A stretch of DNA of 25,088 nt, taken from the IMG/VR virus record IMGVR_UViG_3300037847_000274, positions 1 through 25,088 of that record; one strand, written 5' to 3'. Source of the stretch: a virus. The notes under the pieces are model-generated. The model saw only the letters and a list, made by a program, of their open reading frames with translations, was not told where the DNA came from and made no database searches. Shown in pieces: positions 1 to 8,919 of this stretch. The position numbers were made by a program, and so were the translations under genes. Every line of letters begins with the position of its first letter. Positions within the stretch are counted from its first letter, which is position 1.

Positions 1-19
1 TCATATCATAAGTAGCCAT
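1..19 (-). CDS. 5' fragment of the gene downstream of the capsid gene
   Basis: Only the first six codons (MATYDM) lie in the window; the gene runs leftward off the edge. The ATG is preceded on the minus strand by a G-run (GGGGG) about eight bases upstream that can serve as a ribosome binding site, and the capsid gene stops 15 bases earlier, so it is co-transcribed with it. In podoviruses this slot usually holds an adaptor or tail-tube gene, but six residues cannot show that. Confidence 0.5.
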
Positions 20-33
20 AATATATACCCCCT

Positions 34-1107
34 TTACGCTGCGTTGTACTTGGCATTAACAAGAGCTTCTGGACGAAGAATCTTTCTGCCATATAGATGC
101 ATACCACGTACAATGTCAGCAAAGCTGTCAGGGTCACGATATGTTTCTGTTTTATTGATCTGCTCTGCAGTTGCAACAGCAGAATCATGTCCACCTACAA
201 TAATACCATAGTTGGTGTTTTGGTTAGCAGTACCAGTTGTACCCGGTCCACTATTAATTTTTGGTAGATTGCTTGAAGTATATACACGGAAACCGTGGAA
301 GTTATTCAAGGCAAGACCATTACGTAGTCCACCTGATTCACCGAAGTCTGCGTTAAAAAGACGTGAGTCTTCGTCACGAAGAATTTCCATGAATACTGGG
401 TCAACAACTAACCAACGACCTTGTGTATCAACTTGTTGTTGATCTAACAAACGAGCCATACGAGCTACAAGCATTGATGGTGAAACTGTTGCTGTTGGCA
501 TTGCTGTAGCACCCGGTAAACGTGCTGCCACTGGTATTGAATGGTCACCAGCAGAAGTTGTTGTAATGTTACCAAAATCGCCCTTCTTTAATTGCATGTT
601 AGAAAGCAATTCATTAGAGCCAGCAGTAGATACAGCTTTAGTTCCGTTTACTTGGTCATTAGCTGTGTCGGCTGCAGAGTGTAATGCAGACTGTTTAAAA
701 CCTGACAAATAACCAAGAACTTCTTGGTCATGTTGATCAGCTAAACGATATGCTGCACGGTTAGTAGCAAGATCCATGAAGTTTACATGTGAATGTGCTT
801 CCTCAATGTCATCAATTTTAAAAGCAAAATAGTTTGCTTTATCGACAACTAGAGAAAAATCTTCATCGTCTAGATCTTGTGCAGAAACCTGAGTTCCACG
901 AGCATAGCTGCTTACTGAGATTTCTGGTTCTTTGATGATTTTCACTGTATCGCCTTGAGCAGCAATCTCTCCAAAGTAATCGGAGTTTGTGATATCACCA
1001 ACAACGGTAGACTTGCGGAAAGCAAGCTGTACCTTTTTAGAATAGATTACAGAACTAAAATTACCATTAGGTAAGTTACCGTAACCCGATGTTGTTGAAA
1101 AAGCCAT
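34..1107 (-). CDS. Major capsid protein
   Basis: 357 aa. The N-terminal region (FSTTSGYGNLPNGNFSSVIY, then KKVQLAFRKS and an FGEIAAQGDTVKI stretch near residues 45-57) matches my memory of capsid proteins of marine podovirus-like phages, presumed HK97 fold. The C-terminal half has the usual capsid features GRWLVVDPVFMEILRDED and GFRVYTSSNLPKI. It would form the icosahedral shell together with the upstream scaffold. The start is fixed by a perfect AGGAGG eight bases before the ATG. It has its own promoter 210 bases upstream, inside the scaffold-capsid gap, which fits the need for hundreds of copies. The assignment rests on sequence character and position after terminase, portal and scaffold. 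Confidence 0.88.
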   Translation of the reverse strand: MAFSTTSGYGNLPNGNFSSVIYSKKVQLAFRKSTVVGDITNSDYFGEIAAQGDTVKIIKEPEISVSSYARGTQVSAQDLDDEDFSLVVDKANYFAFKIDDIEEAHSHVNFMDLATNRAAYRLADQHDQEVLGYLSGFKQSALHSAADTANDQVNGTKAVSTAGSNELLSNMQLKKGDFGNITTTSAGDHSIPVAARLPGATAMPTATVSPSMLVARMARLLDQQQVDTQGRWLVVDPVFMEILRDEDSRLFNADFGESGGLRNGLALNNFHGFRVYTSSNLPKINSGPGTTGTANQNTNYGIIVGGHDSAVATAEQINKTETYRDPDSFADIVRGMHLYGRKILRPEALVNAKYNAA

Positions 1108-1316
1108 GATTAAATCCTCCTGATGTTGGCTTTGAGTTACAAAGCTAAACGTACCATTAAAGAGGCTGAATGTTTTCTAGGGTGCAATATAGTATCAGTT
1201 GGCCTACCAATACCTATCGGGCCTGTACTTACTCAGGTAATTCTTGTTGTGTTTAGACTTTTTGAAAAGGTTAGCACAGAGGTAGTCTGAATGAGGCTCT
1301 GTTTGCTATGACCTTA
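1108..1316 (-). other. Long untranslated leader of the capsid mRNA
   Basis: About 200 bases lie between the promoter at 1317-1344 and the capsid ATG, with no open reading frame I can support. The stretch holds small inverted repeats: TTGG-ccta-CCAA near 1200, TTAC-tcag-GTAA near 1229-1240, and CAGAG...CTCTG around 1275-1302. The ribosome binding site AGGAGG is at the capsid-proximal end. A structured leader stabilising an abundant capsid mRNA is plausible but inferred. Confidence 0.45.
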
Positions 1317-1344
1317 GTTATATTAACAAAATTAAATTTGTCAA
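1317..1344 (-). promoter_or_regulatory. Leftward late promoter before the capsid gene
   Basis: On the minus strand: TTGACA (1344-1339), a 16-base spacer, then TATAAC (1322-1317) followed by TAAGG. The -35 is a perfect sigma70 hexamer and the -10 matches five of six. The same arrangement, including the TAAGG discriminator, recurs at 16707-16734 ahead of the whole leftward block, which makes chance unlikely. It would give extra capsid transcription independent of the long operon. Confidence 0.75.
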
Positions 1345-1350
1345 CATCTT

Positions 1351-2232
1351 TTATCTGGCAGTACCAGAAATATCGTAAATAAATTTGTTAGAACGAAGAG
1401 CTTCGTTTATTTTATCTTGGTTCTTTTCAAATTCTTTAGCAGACATCTTAGCTACATCAGATTCTTTAACATAACTTTCTGCATCATCTGCATCTACAGA
1501 TGTCTTACTTCTTTTTGTAACAACAGAAGCAGCAGCTTTTTTATTTGCTTTCTTATCTTCTTTTGTTATTTTGTGGTCTACTTTATATAAATCAATTACT
1601 CTTACGACAGAAGCAGGATCATCTGCATTTTCATACAGAGCATCTTGAACCCACTTAGGTTGTTCTTCTGCCCAGTTGTGAAACTTATCTGAAGCTTTTA
1701 ATTCATCAAAGTCAGAGTGTTGCTCTCTTATTTCAGCTTCTAACTCCATACGTCTAGCTTTATCTTGAACTTCATCTATTTGTTGAAGTCTTTTTTCTGC
1801 TTTGCTAAACATTTCTTGAGCTTTTTTAGCTGCTACTGCTTCTACAATACCTGCAACATCTGGATATTTTTTAGACCATTCTGCAATATCTTCATCAGAT
1901 TTAGGTGGAGTAACAGAGGTATTCTCTAACCTATTTTCAAGAGCTTCTAATCTTTCTTTCCACTCTTTTTCTTTTTCACCCATATGGCGTCTTAAATCAC
2001 CATAACGCTTTTTAAAAGATTTTTCTTCTGCAGATAGCGTTTCTTCTTTAACTTCTGTATCGGCCTCTTTTTCTTCGGTAACTTCCTCTTTAGTTTCACC
2101 ACGTTGTTGGGCTTCAAGCTCTGCTATCTCCTTTTCTTCATCTTCCATTCGTTGTTGTCGTTTTGCGTAGTTAGAACCACGATCAACAAATCCTGCAGTT
2201 TTTGGTGTTTCAATTTCTGCTAGTTCAGGCAT
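1351..2232 (-). CDS. Capsid scaffold / assembly protein
   Basis: 293 aa, highly charged and largely helical: Glu/Lys-rich coiled-coil character at residues 25-110 and 140-175, then a Lys-rich tail. This composition and the position directly before the major capsid gene are typical of podovirus scaffolding proteins, which occupy the procapsid interior and leave or are degraded at DNA packaging. A segment EWSKKYPDVAGIVEAVAAKK near residue 120 is common in marine phage scaffolds (from memory). The start is supported by AGGAGAG before the ATG. No protease domain is visible, so any maturation protease must lie elsewhere. Confidence 0.75.
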   Translation of the reverse strand: MPELAEIETPKTAGFVDRGSNYAKRQQRMEDEEKEIAELEAQQRGETKEEVTEEKEADTEVKEETLSAEEKSFKKRYGDLRRHMGEKEKEWKERLEALENRLENTSVTPPKSDEDIAEWSKKYPDVAGIVEAVAAKKAQEMFSKAEKRLQQIDEVQDKARRMELEAEIREQHSDFDELKASDKFHNWAEEQPKWVQDALYENADDPASVVRVIDLYKVDHKITKEDKKANKKAAASVVTKRSKTSVDADDAESYVKESDVAKMSAKEFEKNQDKINEALRSNKFIYDISGTAR

Positions 2233-2319
2233 TGTATCTCTCCTTTTTATGTTGGGGTCAGCCGTAGCTGAGTAGCCTTATCGTTATCAGTATAGGATAC
2301 GATTAATAGGTTATATAAC

Positions 2320-5300
2320 TTATTTCTTCTTTTTCTTTTTTATTAAACCGCCTTTATTGATACCTGTTGAATCATCATCATAATCACTTGCTTTATCATC
2401 ATCATATATCGAAGATGATGTATTTAAAGACATAGAAGATGGTCCACCATATTGCCCTTCACCTCTTGGGTCATCTGGTCTTGTGTCTGATCCTGTCATT
2501 CCTCCACCTGCTCCAGCAGTTCCACCCGGAGAAGTTATAGTAGGTGTTTTGGTTTGACCACTATCATCTGTTGTGTATGTATATCCATAAGAAGGACCAG
2601 AACTTGGTGGACCATCATCATCTTTTTTCTTACCATCATCTTTTGTTGGGGTTGTAGTTGGTTGTTGTTTTATTATTTCAGAAAGAGGTACACCAGTTGC
2701 TGCTGCTATTTCTTCTGGTGTTAATATACCATCATCATTTTTATCAGCTTTATTCATAAATGAACTTGTGTTTAATCTACCAGTAGCTATAGTATCTGCA
2801 AGTTTTCTATTAACATTGTTGTCATCAATATATTTATCAATAGTAGCTTCCATAGCTTCAATTTCTTTATCACTGTATTTTTTATTACCACCGACTTCAA
2901 GAACTTTAGCTACCTCTAATGCTGCTCTTGCTTTTGCAACATTACTTAGTTTACCAATACTACCTACAGCTTGAACAATAGGCATATTAGATAATAGACC
3001 ACCTACAAGACTTTCATCTTTTTGCTCTGGTGCTAGTATATTATTAATATACCCCTGTGTATCATTTAAGTCTACATCTTCATACCAAGGTTTAACTTCA
3101 GGCATATCTGGACCATCATCATCATCTCTTCTTGTTGATGGTGCTTTTGGTGCGGTATAGTTTGGATCTATTACACACATAGTTCCATCCCACATCATTC
3201 CTTCAGGGCATCCACCTTCAGGTTCTTTTGGTGCTGGACCAGTTGGTACACCTCCTATATAAGGGGCAGATGCTTGTACAGTCATTCCACCCGGAGTAGC
3301 ATAAGCTGGCATATAAGGTTGTTGATATGGTGCAGTAACCATACCTGCATTATAATAACCTTTAACTTGACCACCTTCATTTAAAGTATTTATTTGAGAA
3401 GTCATTTCTTGTTTAGTAGCACCAAGGTTTCTTTCGTCACCTGCTATAGATTGGAGGAACTCTAATTCTTCTGAACTTAATTCTTCAGAAGAAGAAGATC
3501 TAACAGGTGTAGGTCTTTCAATAGGTTCACCACCTATTCTGCCATTCTCTTCCATATCTTGCAAACCCATCTTAGCTTGTGTTCGCAAGTCTTCAAAAAA
3601 CTTTACACCATAAAAACGAACTACATCAGCAGGTACGACATACTCTCCCTCTGAAAGTCTTGCTGGTACATCATCTCTTACTTCTTTAGCAAGAGATCCG
3701 GGTGGTACTTCATTACCAGATACAGGATCAGTTGTTGTTCCATCATCTGCAATACCCCCTTCTTCAAATATCATTTCCATTTGTCCGTCCATATTTTCTA
3801 CTGATCCTCCTTCAGCAAATCTAAATTGTGTAAATTCTCCTATTTCAAAATCTGAAATATCTATTATTATTGGTTCAAAAGATTTTATAATACCTTCTTT
3901 AGGTATAATATTTGGGTCAGATCTTGTCCTCATATCTACACTTGAAAATGAAATAAGATCGTCTTCTTTTCTTTTAAAATCTATTCTACCGTTAGTTTCT
4001 GATTTTAATTCTTTTAAAACTTTAATAGCTGCATCTTCATACGTTGCTTTTAAAGCTGCTTTAGAAGCTCCTTGTCCTTCTCTAACTCTTAAAATAGATT
4101 GTATAGGAGGAATAATTATTTTATTTATACCTCGTTCTTTTGAGTCTTTAATTACACCTAGTAAAGCAGTACGAACTGAACCAGTTAAATTTAAAGGTAC
4201 TAAATTATCCTCAAAATCTTTTACGTTTATTTCTTCAAATATATCTATGAGGTCAGACCTCATTAGATTATCATTATTTTTATTATAATTTCTTACCTCT
4301 TTTTTAGTAAAAACATAATCACCTAAAACATTAAGAAAAGCATCATCAACAATAGGAAAATAACCCGGAGTGGTCTTTCTTGTAATAGCACTCTTTTTTA
4401 AATTAAATTCTTTTGCTAACTCATCAACAACCTGTTCATAAGTAATTTCATTACGTATGTGTTTATCTTTTAACTCTGCAAATTTTTTAACTGTATCAAT
4501 AAGACCTACTCTTATTGCAGTTTCTGCAGTATCTTGATCTGTTATACTATCAAAATTATAATTATAACTATTTATTTTATCTTTAAATTTTTTGCTAAGT
4601 GGAACATTTCCAGCAACATATCTAAAAACAAAATCGCTAAGTTCAAGTTCATAGTGTAAAGCTATATCACCTAAAGTTGGTGTGTCTCCTATCTTTTTTT
4701 GAAGATCAGTTTTTTGTTTGCCTGTTTCTTTACTTGCTATTACAGCATTTTGTACAGCATCACTTTGAAGTTCATCAACAACTGCAACTGATTTATCTTT
4801 ACTTCCAGTATTTGGGTCCATATAATCAATATAAGTTACTCTAGCATGAGATATAACATCATCTCTTTCACCCCAATGACCTAATAAAGCATCGCTATAA
4901 TTACTAGTTTTTTTATTTTTATTTCTTATTAATATTTCTGCGTAATCAAAATCGTCTGGGTTAGGTGGTAATGTTATTAAAGACCCGTCATTATTTTTAA
5001 ATCTAATAGCTCTTGTAATTCTTTGTTGATTACCGTATAAAGGTTTTTTATTTTGATCTCCTACTTCAAATCTAGGATTAGTAAGAACTTCTATTTCTAC
5101 TTGTGGTGTATTTTCTTTTGCAAGAGAAAGTAGTTCATCTTTGTTATATACTTTATCATCTTCTAATATATCAAGAAGTCCTGACCAATATAACTCTTGT
5201 TTATTTATATTAGGTGCATTTTCTTCTAAATATTTTTTAGCTACTTTACCAGATATACCTTTTTTACCAACCCTATTTTCTAACGCAGTAGTTATAGAAC

Positions 5301-6639
5301 TATAAAAATCTCTGGTATAAAATTGTTCATCTTTTAGAAGACTTGTTTCAGCACCTTCAATTAAATCTTCTGAATCTATGTCACCGAATGCAGCTTGTGC
5401 AGCACCAGTTTCAAAAAGTCTTTTTTCTGTACTTTCTTTTATAAGTGGAGAAACTTCACTTTTAGGTAATGTATCAGTAGATTTTCTTTGTACTGGTGTT
5501 ATTTGAGATCTATCAAAGTCTGATGTATCTTTAGGTGCTAATCTAATATTACCACCTGACATACCTACACGATTAGGATCAACCTCAATACGTTTAGCAA
5601 AATCTATTGCTTGTTTTCCTGCACCTGATTTAAGTGCTTTCTTCGCAACAACTGCAGTAGCAGCACCAGCAGGAACTAACTCTAAAGCTGTAAGTGCATC
5701 TCCAAATACACTTTCTCTGGCTCTATTTACTTGCTCATCTGTAGCATCTGCATATGTAACATTGTACATACGTTTAAGTCGCATATCTAAATCTTCAGTA
5801 CCAAGTCTTTGTACACTGTCTGCAATATCTTTTACAACACTTTTAGTTGTATCAATTGGGCTTGTTACAAATTCTTTTGCACCTTCGTATGCACCTACTG
5901 CTATATTTTTAAGAAACCCAAGCTCATCTTTATTAAACTCTGTTCCAAGTTTTTCACCAAAAGATTCATACTTATTATCTAAACCAATAATATTATCTAC
6001 GAGTAGCTCTACATAACCCATTCCCTTTTTAGGTTGTGCATTAACTGCACTATTAATTTTTTCAGGGGTTACCCTAGATCTTCTTTTAGGTTTTAATTCT
6101 GGGTATATTACATCTCCACCTTCATTAAAACCATCTTCAGTTGGATAGTATTCTACTCCAAACTTACGTAAACCTATAGCAGCTAAAGCTTTACCAATAC
6201 CTTTTGCGTAACTGCCCATATCATAGTAAAAATTACTTTCTTCTTTTTCAGGCTCTACATTTTCATATACTTTTTCTGGATATCCTCTTTCTATTTCTTC
6301 TGGATTATCCATAGTAGAAGATCTCCATTTAGCATATTTATCTGCTTCTTCTACCGTTTCAAATGTTGGTAGTTTTTCTCCAGTAATAAAATCTCTACCT
6401 TCACTATCTTTTAATTTTTGTTTTACTTCTTCTCTACTTAGTATTGAACCATCTTTATCAACACTAGGGGCAACTATGTATCCTGTACCAAAAGGTATTG
6501 TTACTGTTTGTTCAGAATATTTAGTTCCTTTTTTACCTGTAATATCACCTGTTTCATCAATATAAAGAGGTCTACCACGTAGTGTAGTCTCTTTTGTTTT
6601 ACTTCTAGGTCTAAGTTTAGGAACTAAACTACTTTTCAT
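2320..6639 (-). CDS. Giant polyvalent virion-associated protein (1439 aa)
   Basis: This is the largest gene here. Visible blocks in order: an N-terminal segment with LPTFETVEEADKYAKW (about residues 90-105), a motif found in many marine phage proteins; a central region around residues 588-630 with GHWGERDDVISHAR and later VVDELQSD, resembling the 'HYGEPNVLAHIR...EEIQSD' element of large phage polyvalent proteins; a segment PARLSEGEYVVPADVVRFYG, also recurrent in marine phages; a Gly/Pro-rich stretch; an EF-hand-like loop DKNDDGILTPEE near residue 1300; an acidic Asp/Ser/Gly-rich region; and a KKKKKK end. 'GG' turns (NEGGQV, NKGGLI) recur. It lies between portal and scaffold genes, so injection into the host or an internal virion role is possible. 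No catalytic motif was identified. It overlaps the next upstream gene by 11 bases. Confidence 0.7.
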   Translation of the reverse strand: MKSSLVPKLRPRSKTKETTLRGRPLYIDETGDITGKKGTKYSEQTVTIPFGTGYIVAPSVDKDGSILSREEVKQKLKDSEGRDFITGEKLPTFETVEEADKYAKWRSSTMDNPEEIERGYPEKVYENVEPEKEESNFYYDMGSYAKGIGKALAAIGLRKFGVEYYPTEDGFNEGGDVIYPELKPKRRSRVTPEKINSAVNAQPKKGMGYVELLVDNIIGLDNKYESFGEKLGTEFNKDELGFLKNIAVGAYEGAKEFVTSPIDTTKSVVKDIADSVQRLGTEDLDMRLKRMYNVTYADATDEQVNRARESVFGDALTALELVPAGAATAVVAKKALKSGAGKQAIDFAKRIEVDPNRVGMSGGNIRLAPKDTSDFDRSQITPVQRKSTDTLPKSEVSPLIKESTEKRLFETGAAQAAFGDIDSEDLIEGAETSLLKDEQFYTRDFYSSITTALENRVGKKGISGKVAKKYLEENAPNINKQELYWSGLLDILEDDKVYNKDELLSLAKENTPQVEIEVLTNPRFEVGDQNKKPLYGNQQRITRAIRFKNNDGSLITLPPNPDDFDYAEILIRNKNKKTSNYSDALLGHWGERDDVISHARVTYIDYMDPNTGSKDKSVAVVDELQSDAVQNAVIASKETGKQKTDLQKKIGDTPTLGDIALHYELELSDFVFRYVAGNVPLSKKFKDKINSYNYNFDSITDQDTAETAIRVGLIDTVKKFAELKDKHIRNEITYEQVVDELAKEFNLKKSAITRKTTPGYFPIVDDAFLNVLGDYVFTKKEVRNYNKNNDNLMRSDLIDIFEEINVKDFEDNLVPLNLTGSVRTALLGVIKDSKERGINKIIIPPIQSILRVREGQGASKAALKATYEDAAIKVLKELKSETNGRIDFKRKEDDLISFSSVDMRTRSDPNIIPKEGIIKSFEPIIIDISDFEIGEFTQFRFAEGGSVENMDGQMEMIFEEGGIADDGTTTDPVSGNEVPPGSLAKEVRDDVPARLSEGEYVVPADVVRFYGVKFFEDLRTQAKMGLQDMEENGRIGGEPIERPTPVRSSSSEELSSEELEFLQSIAGDERNLGATKQEMTSQINTLNEGGQVKGYYNAGMVTAPYQQPYMPAYATPGGMTVQASAPYIGGVPTGPAPKEPEGGCPEGMMWDGTMCVIDPNYTAPKAPSTRRDDDDGPDMPEVKPWYEDVDLNDTQGYINNILAPEQKDESLVGGLLSNMPIVQAVGSIGKLSNVAKARAALEVAKVLEVGGNKKYSDKEIEAMEATIDKYIDDNNVNRKLADTIATGRLNTSSFMNKADKNDDGILTPEEIAAATGVPLSEIIKQQPTTTPTKDDGKKKDDDGPPSSGPSYGYTYTTDDSGQTKTPTITSPGGTAGAGGGMTGSDTRPDDPRGEGQYGGPSSMSLNTSSSIYDDDKASDYDDDSTGINKGGLIKKKKKK

Positions 6640-6826
6640 TATTTACTTTATCTCTTAATCTAGTTAAAGAACGTAAAGCACGTATCTCACCCTGATATCT
6701 AAATATTTCTGCAGGGTCATCAAGTTGTTCTATTTGTTTATGTGCAAAGCCAATACGAAAATACATTTCATCTAACATTGCATCCCACTGTGGTTTATTA
6801 TTTACCACTAATTTTAGGTTGCTCAC
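6629..6826 (-). CDS. Small portal-adjacent protein
   Basis: 65 aa, helical, with an N-terminal LVVNNKPQWDAMLDEM and a conserved-looking core QIEQLDDPAEIFRYQGEIRALRSL. Its start overlaps the portal stop (ATGA type) and its end overlaps the start of the 1439-aa gene, so it is translationally coupled to both. I recall similar small proteins beside portal genes in marine podoviruses but know no function. Connector or head-tail accessory protein is only a guess from position. Confidence 0.7.
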   Translation of the reverse strand: MSNLKLVVNNKPQWDAMLDEMYFRIGFAHKQIEQLDDPAEIFRYQGEIRALRSLTRLRDKVNNEK

Positions 6827-8910
6827 TGTACTGCTGCTCCTTGCTCATTTGCTGCAAATCCGGGTTCTCCGGGTTGTGGTACATTACCAGTGCCTATAGT
6901 TCCCCCACCTGCTCCTGTAGGATCTTCTGCTTGAGCACCTGCTGGTGCTTGCTCTGGAGTTTCTGGTGGTATAGCTTCAGGATTTTCTTCTCTAAACTGT
7001 TTTAGTATCTCAGCTTGTATTGCAGCATCAGATAAAGAATTAACAAGTTTGTCTGGATCAAGATCCATTGATTTACAAATTTCTCGAATAACATAATCCA
7101 TTCTAGCAAAAGGTGCAAGAACAGGATTTTGTACAACTTGTAAAAATTGCATAAGTCTTTGACTACGAACTTCATTAGCCATTAAACTTTCAGTTCCTCT
7201 AGATTTAATCTCTAGATCACCTTTAATTTCTGGATCATAGTCAAACTGCATATTAAAGCTATAGAAAGCTTTTGCTAACGGAGTTAATAGATAATCATCT
7301 ACATTCTTAACTACATTCCGTATGCTACCGTTGGCAGCAGACATGAGCATACTAATACCAGAAGCAGTACGACCAACACCTGATACGCCTGTTTGACCAT
7401 GTGCGAAAGATGGAAAGCCAGTTGATTCATCTGCTAATACTCTTGCCTTATCGAACATCTGCATGTTCTCGTTAGATACATTTGGAAACTTCGTGCCAAA
7501 GATTGCTTGACCCGGAGCACCACCTTGTCTACGAAATACTTTACCCGGATATACAGAAAGATCTTGACCCGGAGTTAAATTTGTTTCGTCAACTTCAATT
7601 AGCATATTACCAGATAATGCAGCGTTGTCAACTGCCATTCTCATAAAGCCATTCATTAAAGTTTGTGTGTCATCCATATTTTCTGCAAGTCCAACACCAA
7701 AAAGATTGTATGGATTTATTTCATATGGAACTGCATAGTAGGGTATAATAGCAGGAGTAAATGGATTAATTACAAGACGTAATACTTGTCCATTACAAAT
7801 CCAAATATTTACACTTACTTCATCTAAGTTTTTAAACTCTTTTGGTATTTCTACATCATGTTGCTCAATAACTTCAGTGTCTACATTACCCCAAAATTCT
7901 AAAACTTCATATCTTTCTGGGCTTGCTTCTTGAGCATCATCTTCCATAACCTGTTCCCACCATTCTTTTGTGTAGGATTCACCAAGTTTAATTGCAGTAT
8001 CTATAGAGTTACTTCTAAAAAAAGGTCTGTTTTTTAAAGCACGTATTTGAGAACGAGACATTTTATGTCGTTCAACAACATATTCTGCTTCGTCCATATT
8101 AGCTGCATCAGGATCTGGATAAAAGTTCCAGATAGATACAGATGATGTTTGAGGAATAGTTTTAATTATAGGTGAATATTCACCATCTTCTGTCCAGTTT
8201 GGATATTCTTTATCAACAGCAAATGGTCCTTTCATTACACCTGTACCAAACAATGATGTTTCAAAAGCTGCTACACGTAATTGCTTATTTGCATTTGACT
8301 CTTCTAACTGGTCATGTATTTTCTTTTCCATTTTCTTTGCTGCAATCATTGCAGGATGAACAGTTATCTGAGTAGATGTTGTTCCCGGTCCTTCTTTAAT
8401 TATTTCATTTACAGGTGCAAGTTCATCTTCTAAACCAGCAAGTCTTTCCTGTAACTGTTGATACGTTTCACCGGGAAGAGGTTTCATATCTTCTTCTGTA
8501 ACACCAGAGGCTTTCTTTAAATTTTCATCTGTTTCAAAATGCACTGATTCTGCAACACCTTCTGGAAGTGTTGTAGGTTCAATAGAAATAGGAAATTTAT
8601 TATTACCAAAAAGAACTTCTACAATTTGTCCATATGCAGCAAGAACTTTTGTTTTCGTAACTTTTACAAAAACTCTTGATTTTTCAGTAGAAGTAAATTG
8701 TACATCAGGTCCGTATATACCACGATAATTACGATAAGCTTTTATCCATCTTTGCTCTTCTGTTTCTCTTGCTGTCGATGCTTTTTTATATTTATCTTGC
8801 ACCATACCAACAATAGTTCCTGCAACAGGATCATCATAACTATCCTCTTTACTATCTTCTATTGCACTAGAATCTGTAGAGTCAATGATATCTTCTAAAT
8901 CTTCTTCCAT
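6823..8910 (-). CDS. Portal protein
   Basis: 695 aa, the length range of podovirus head-tail connectors, which form a dodecameric ring at one capsid vertex for DNA entry and exit. Supporting segments: RWIKAYRNYRGIYGP near residue 50, SIWNFYPDPDAANMDEAEYVVERH near the middle, PYYAVPYEINPYNLFGVGLAENM, and GISMLMSAANGSIRNVVKNVDDYLLTPL, all characteristic of large marine portals. The C-terminus is Gly/Pro-rich and low-complexity. It follows the large terminase by nine bases, the standard packaging-module order, and has an AAGGA ribosome binding site. The acidic N-terminus is unlike the conserved core. Confidence 0.9.
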   Translation of the reverse strand: MEEDLEDIIDSTDSSAIEDSKEDSYDDPVAGTIVGMVQDKYKKASTARETEEQRWIKAYRNYRGIYGPDVQFTSTEKSRVFVKVTKTKVLAAYGQIVEVLFGNNKFPISIEPTTLPEGVAESVHFETDENLKKASGVTEEDMKPLPGETYQQLQERLAGLEDELAPVNEIIKEGPGTTSTQITVHPAMIAAKKMEKKIHDQLEESNANKQLRVAAFETSLFGTGVMKGPFAVDKEYPNWTEDGEYSPIIKTIPQTSSVSIWNFYPDPDAANMDEAEYVVERHKMSRSQIRALKNRPFFRSNSIDTAIKLGESYTKEWWEQVMEDDAQEASPERYEVLEFWGNVDTEVIEQHDVEIPKEFKNLDEVSVNIWICNGQVLRLVINPFTPAIIPYYAVPYEINPYNLFGVGLAENMDDTQTLMNGFMRMAVDNAALSGNMLIEVDETNLTPGQDLSVYPGKVFRRQGGAPGQAIFGTKFPNVSNENMQMFDKARVLADESTGFPSFAHGQTGVSGVGRTASGISMLMSAANGSIRNVVKNVDDYLLTPLAKAFYSFNMQFDYDPEIKGDLEIKSRGTESLMANEVRSQRLMQFLQVVQNPVLAPFARMDYVIREICKSMDLDPDKLVNSLSDAAIQAEILKQFREENPEAIPPETPEQAPAGAQAEDPTGAGGGTIGTGNVPQPGEPGFAANEQGAAVQ

Positions 8911-8919
8911 ATTTTTTCC

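Noticed and set aside
277-292. CACGGAAACCGTG inside the capsid gene as a seventh repeat copy
   Set aside because: It lacks the TTCC half of the core, lies within a conserved coding stretch and is shorter.
2768-2974. Plus-strand frame with hydrophobic stretches
   Set aside because: It is the complement of the 1439-aa gene; hydrophobicity is a by-product of opposite charged codons.
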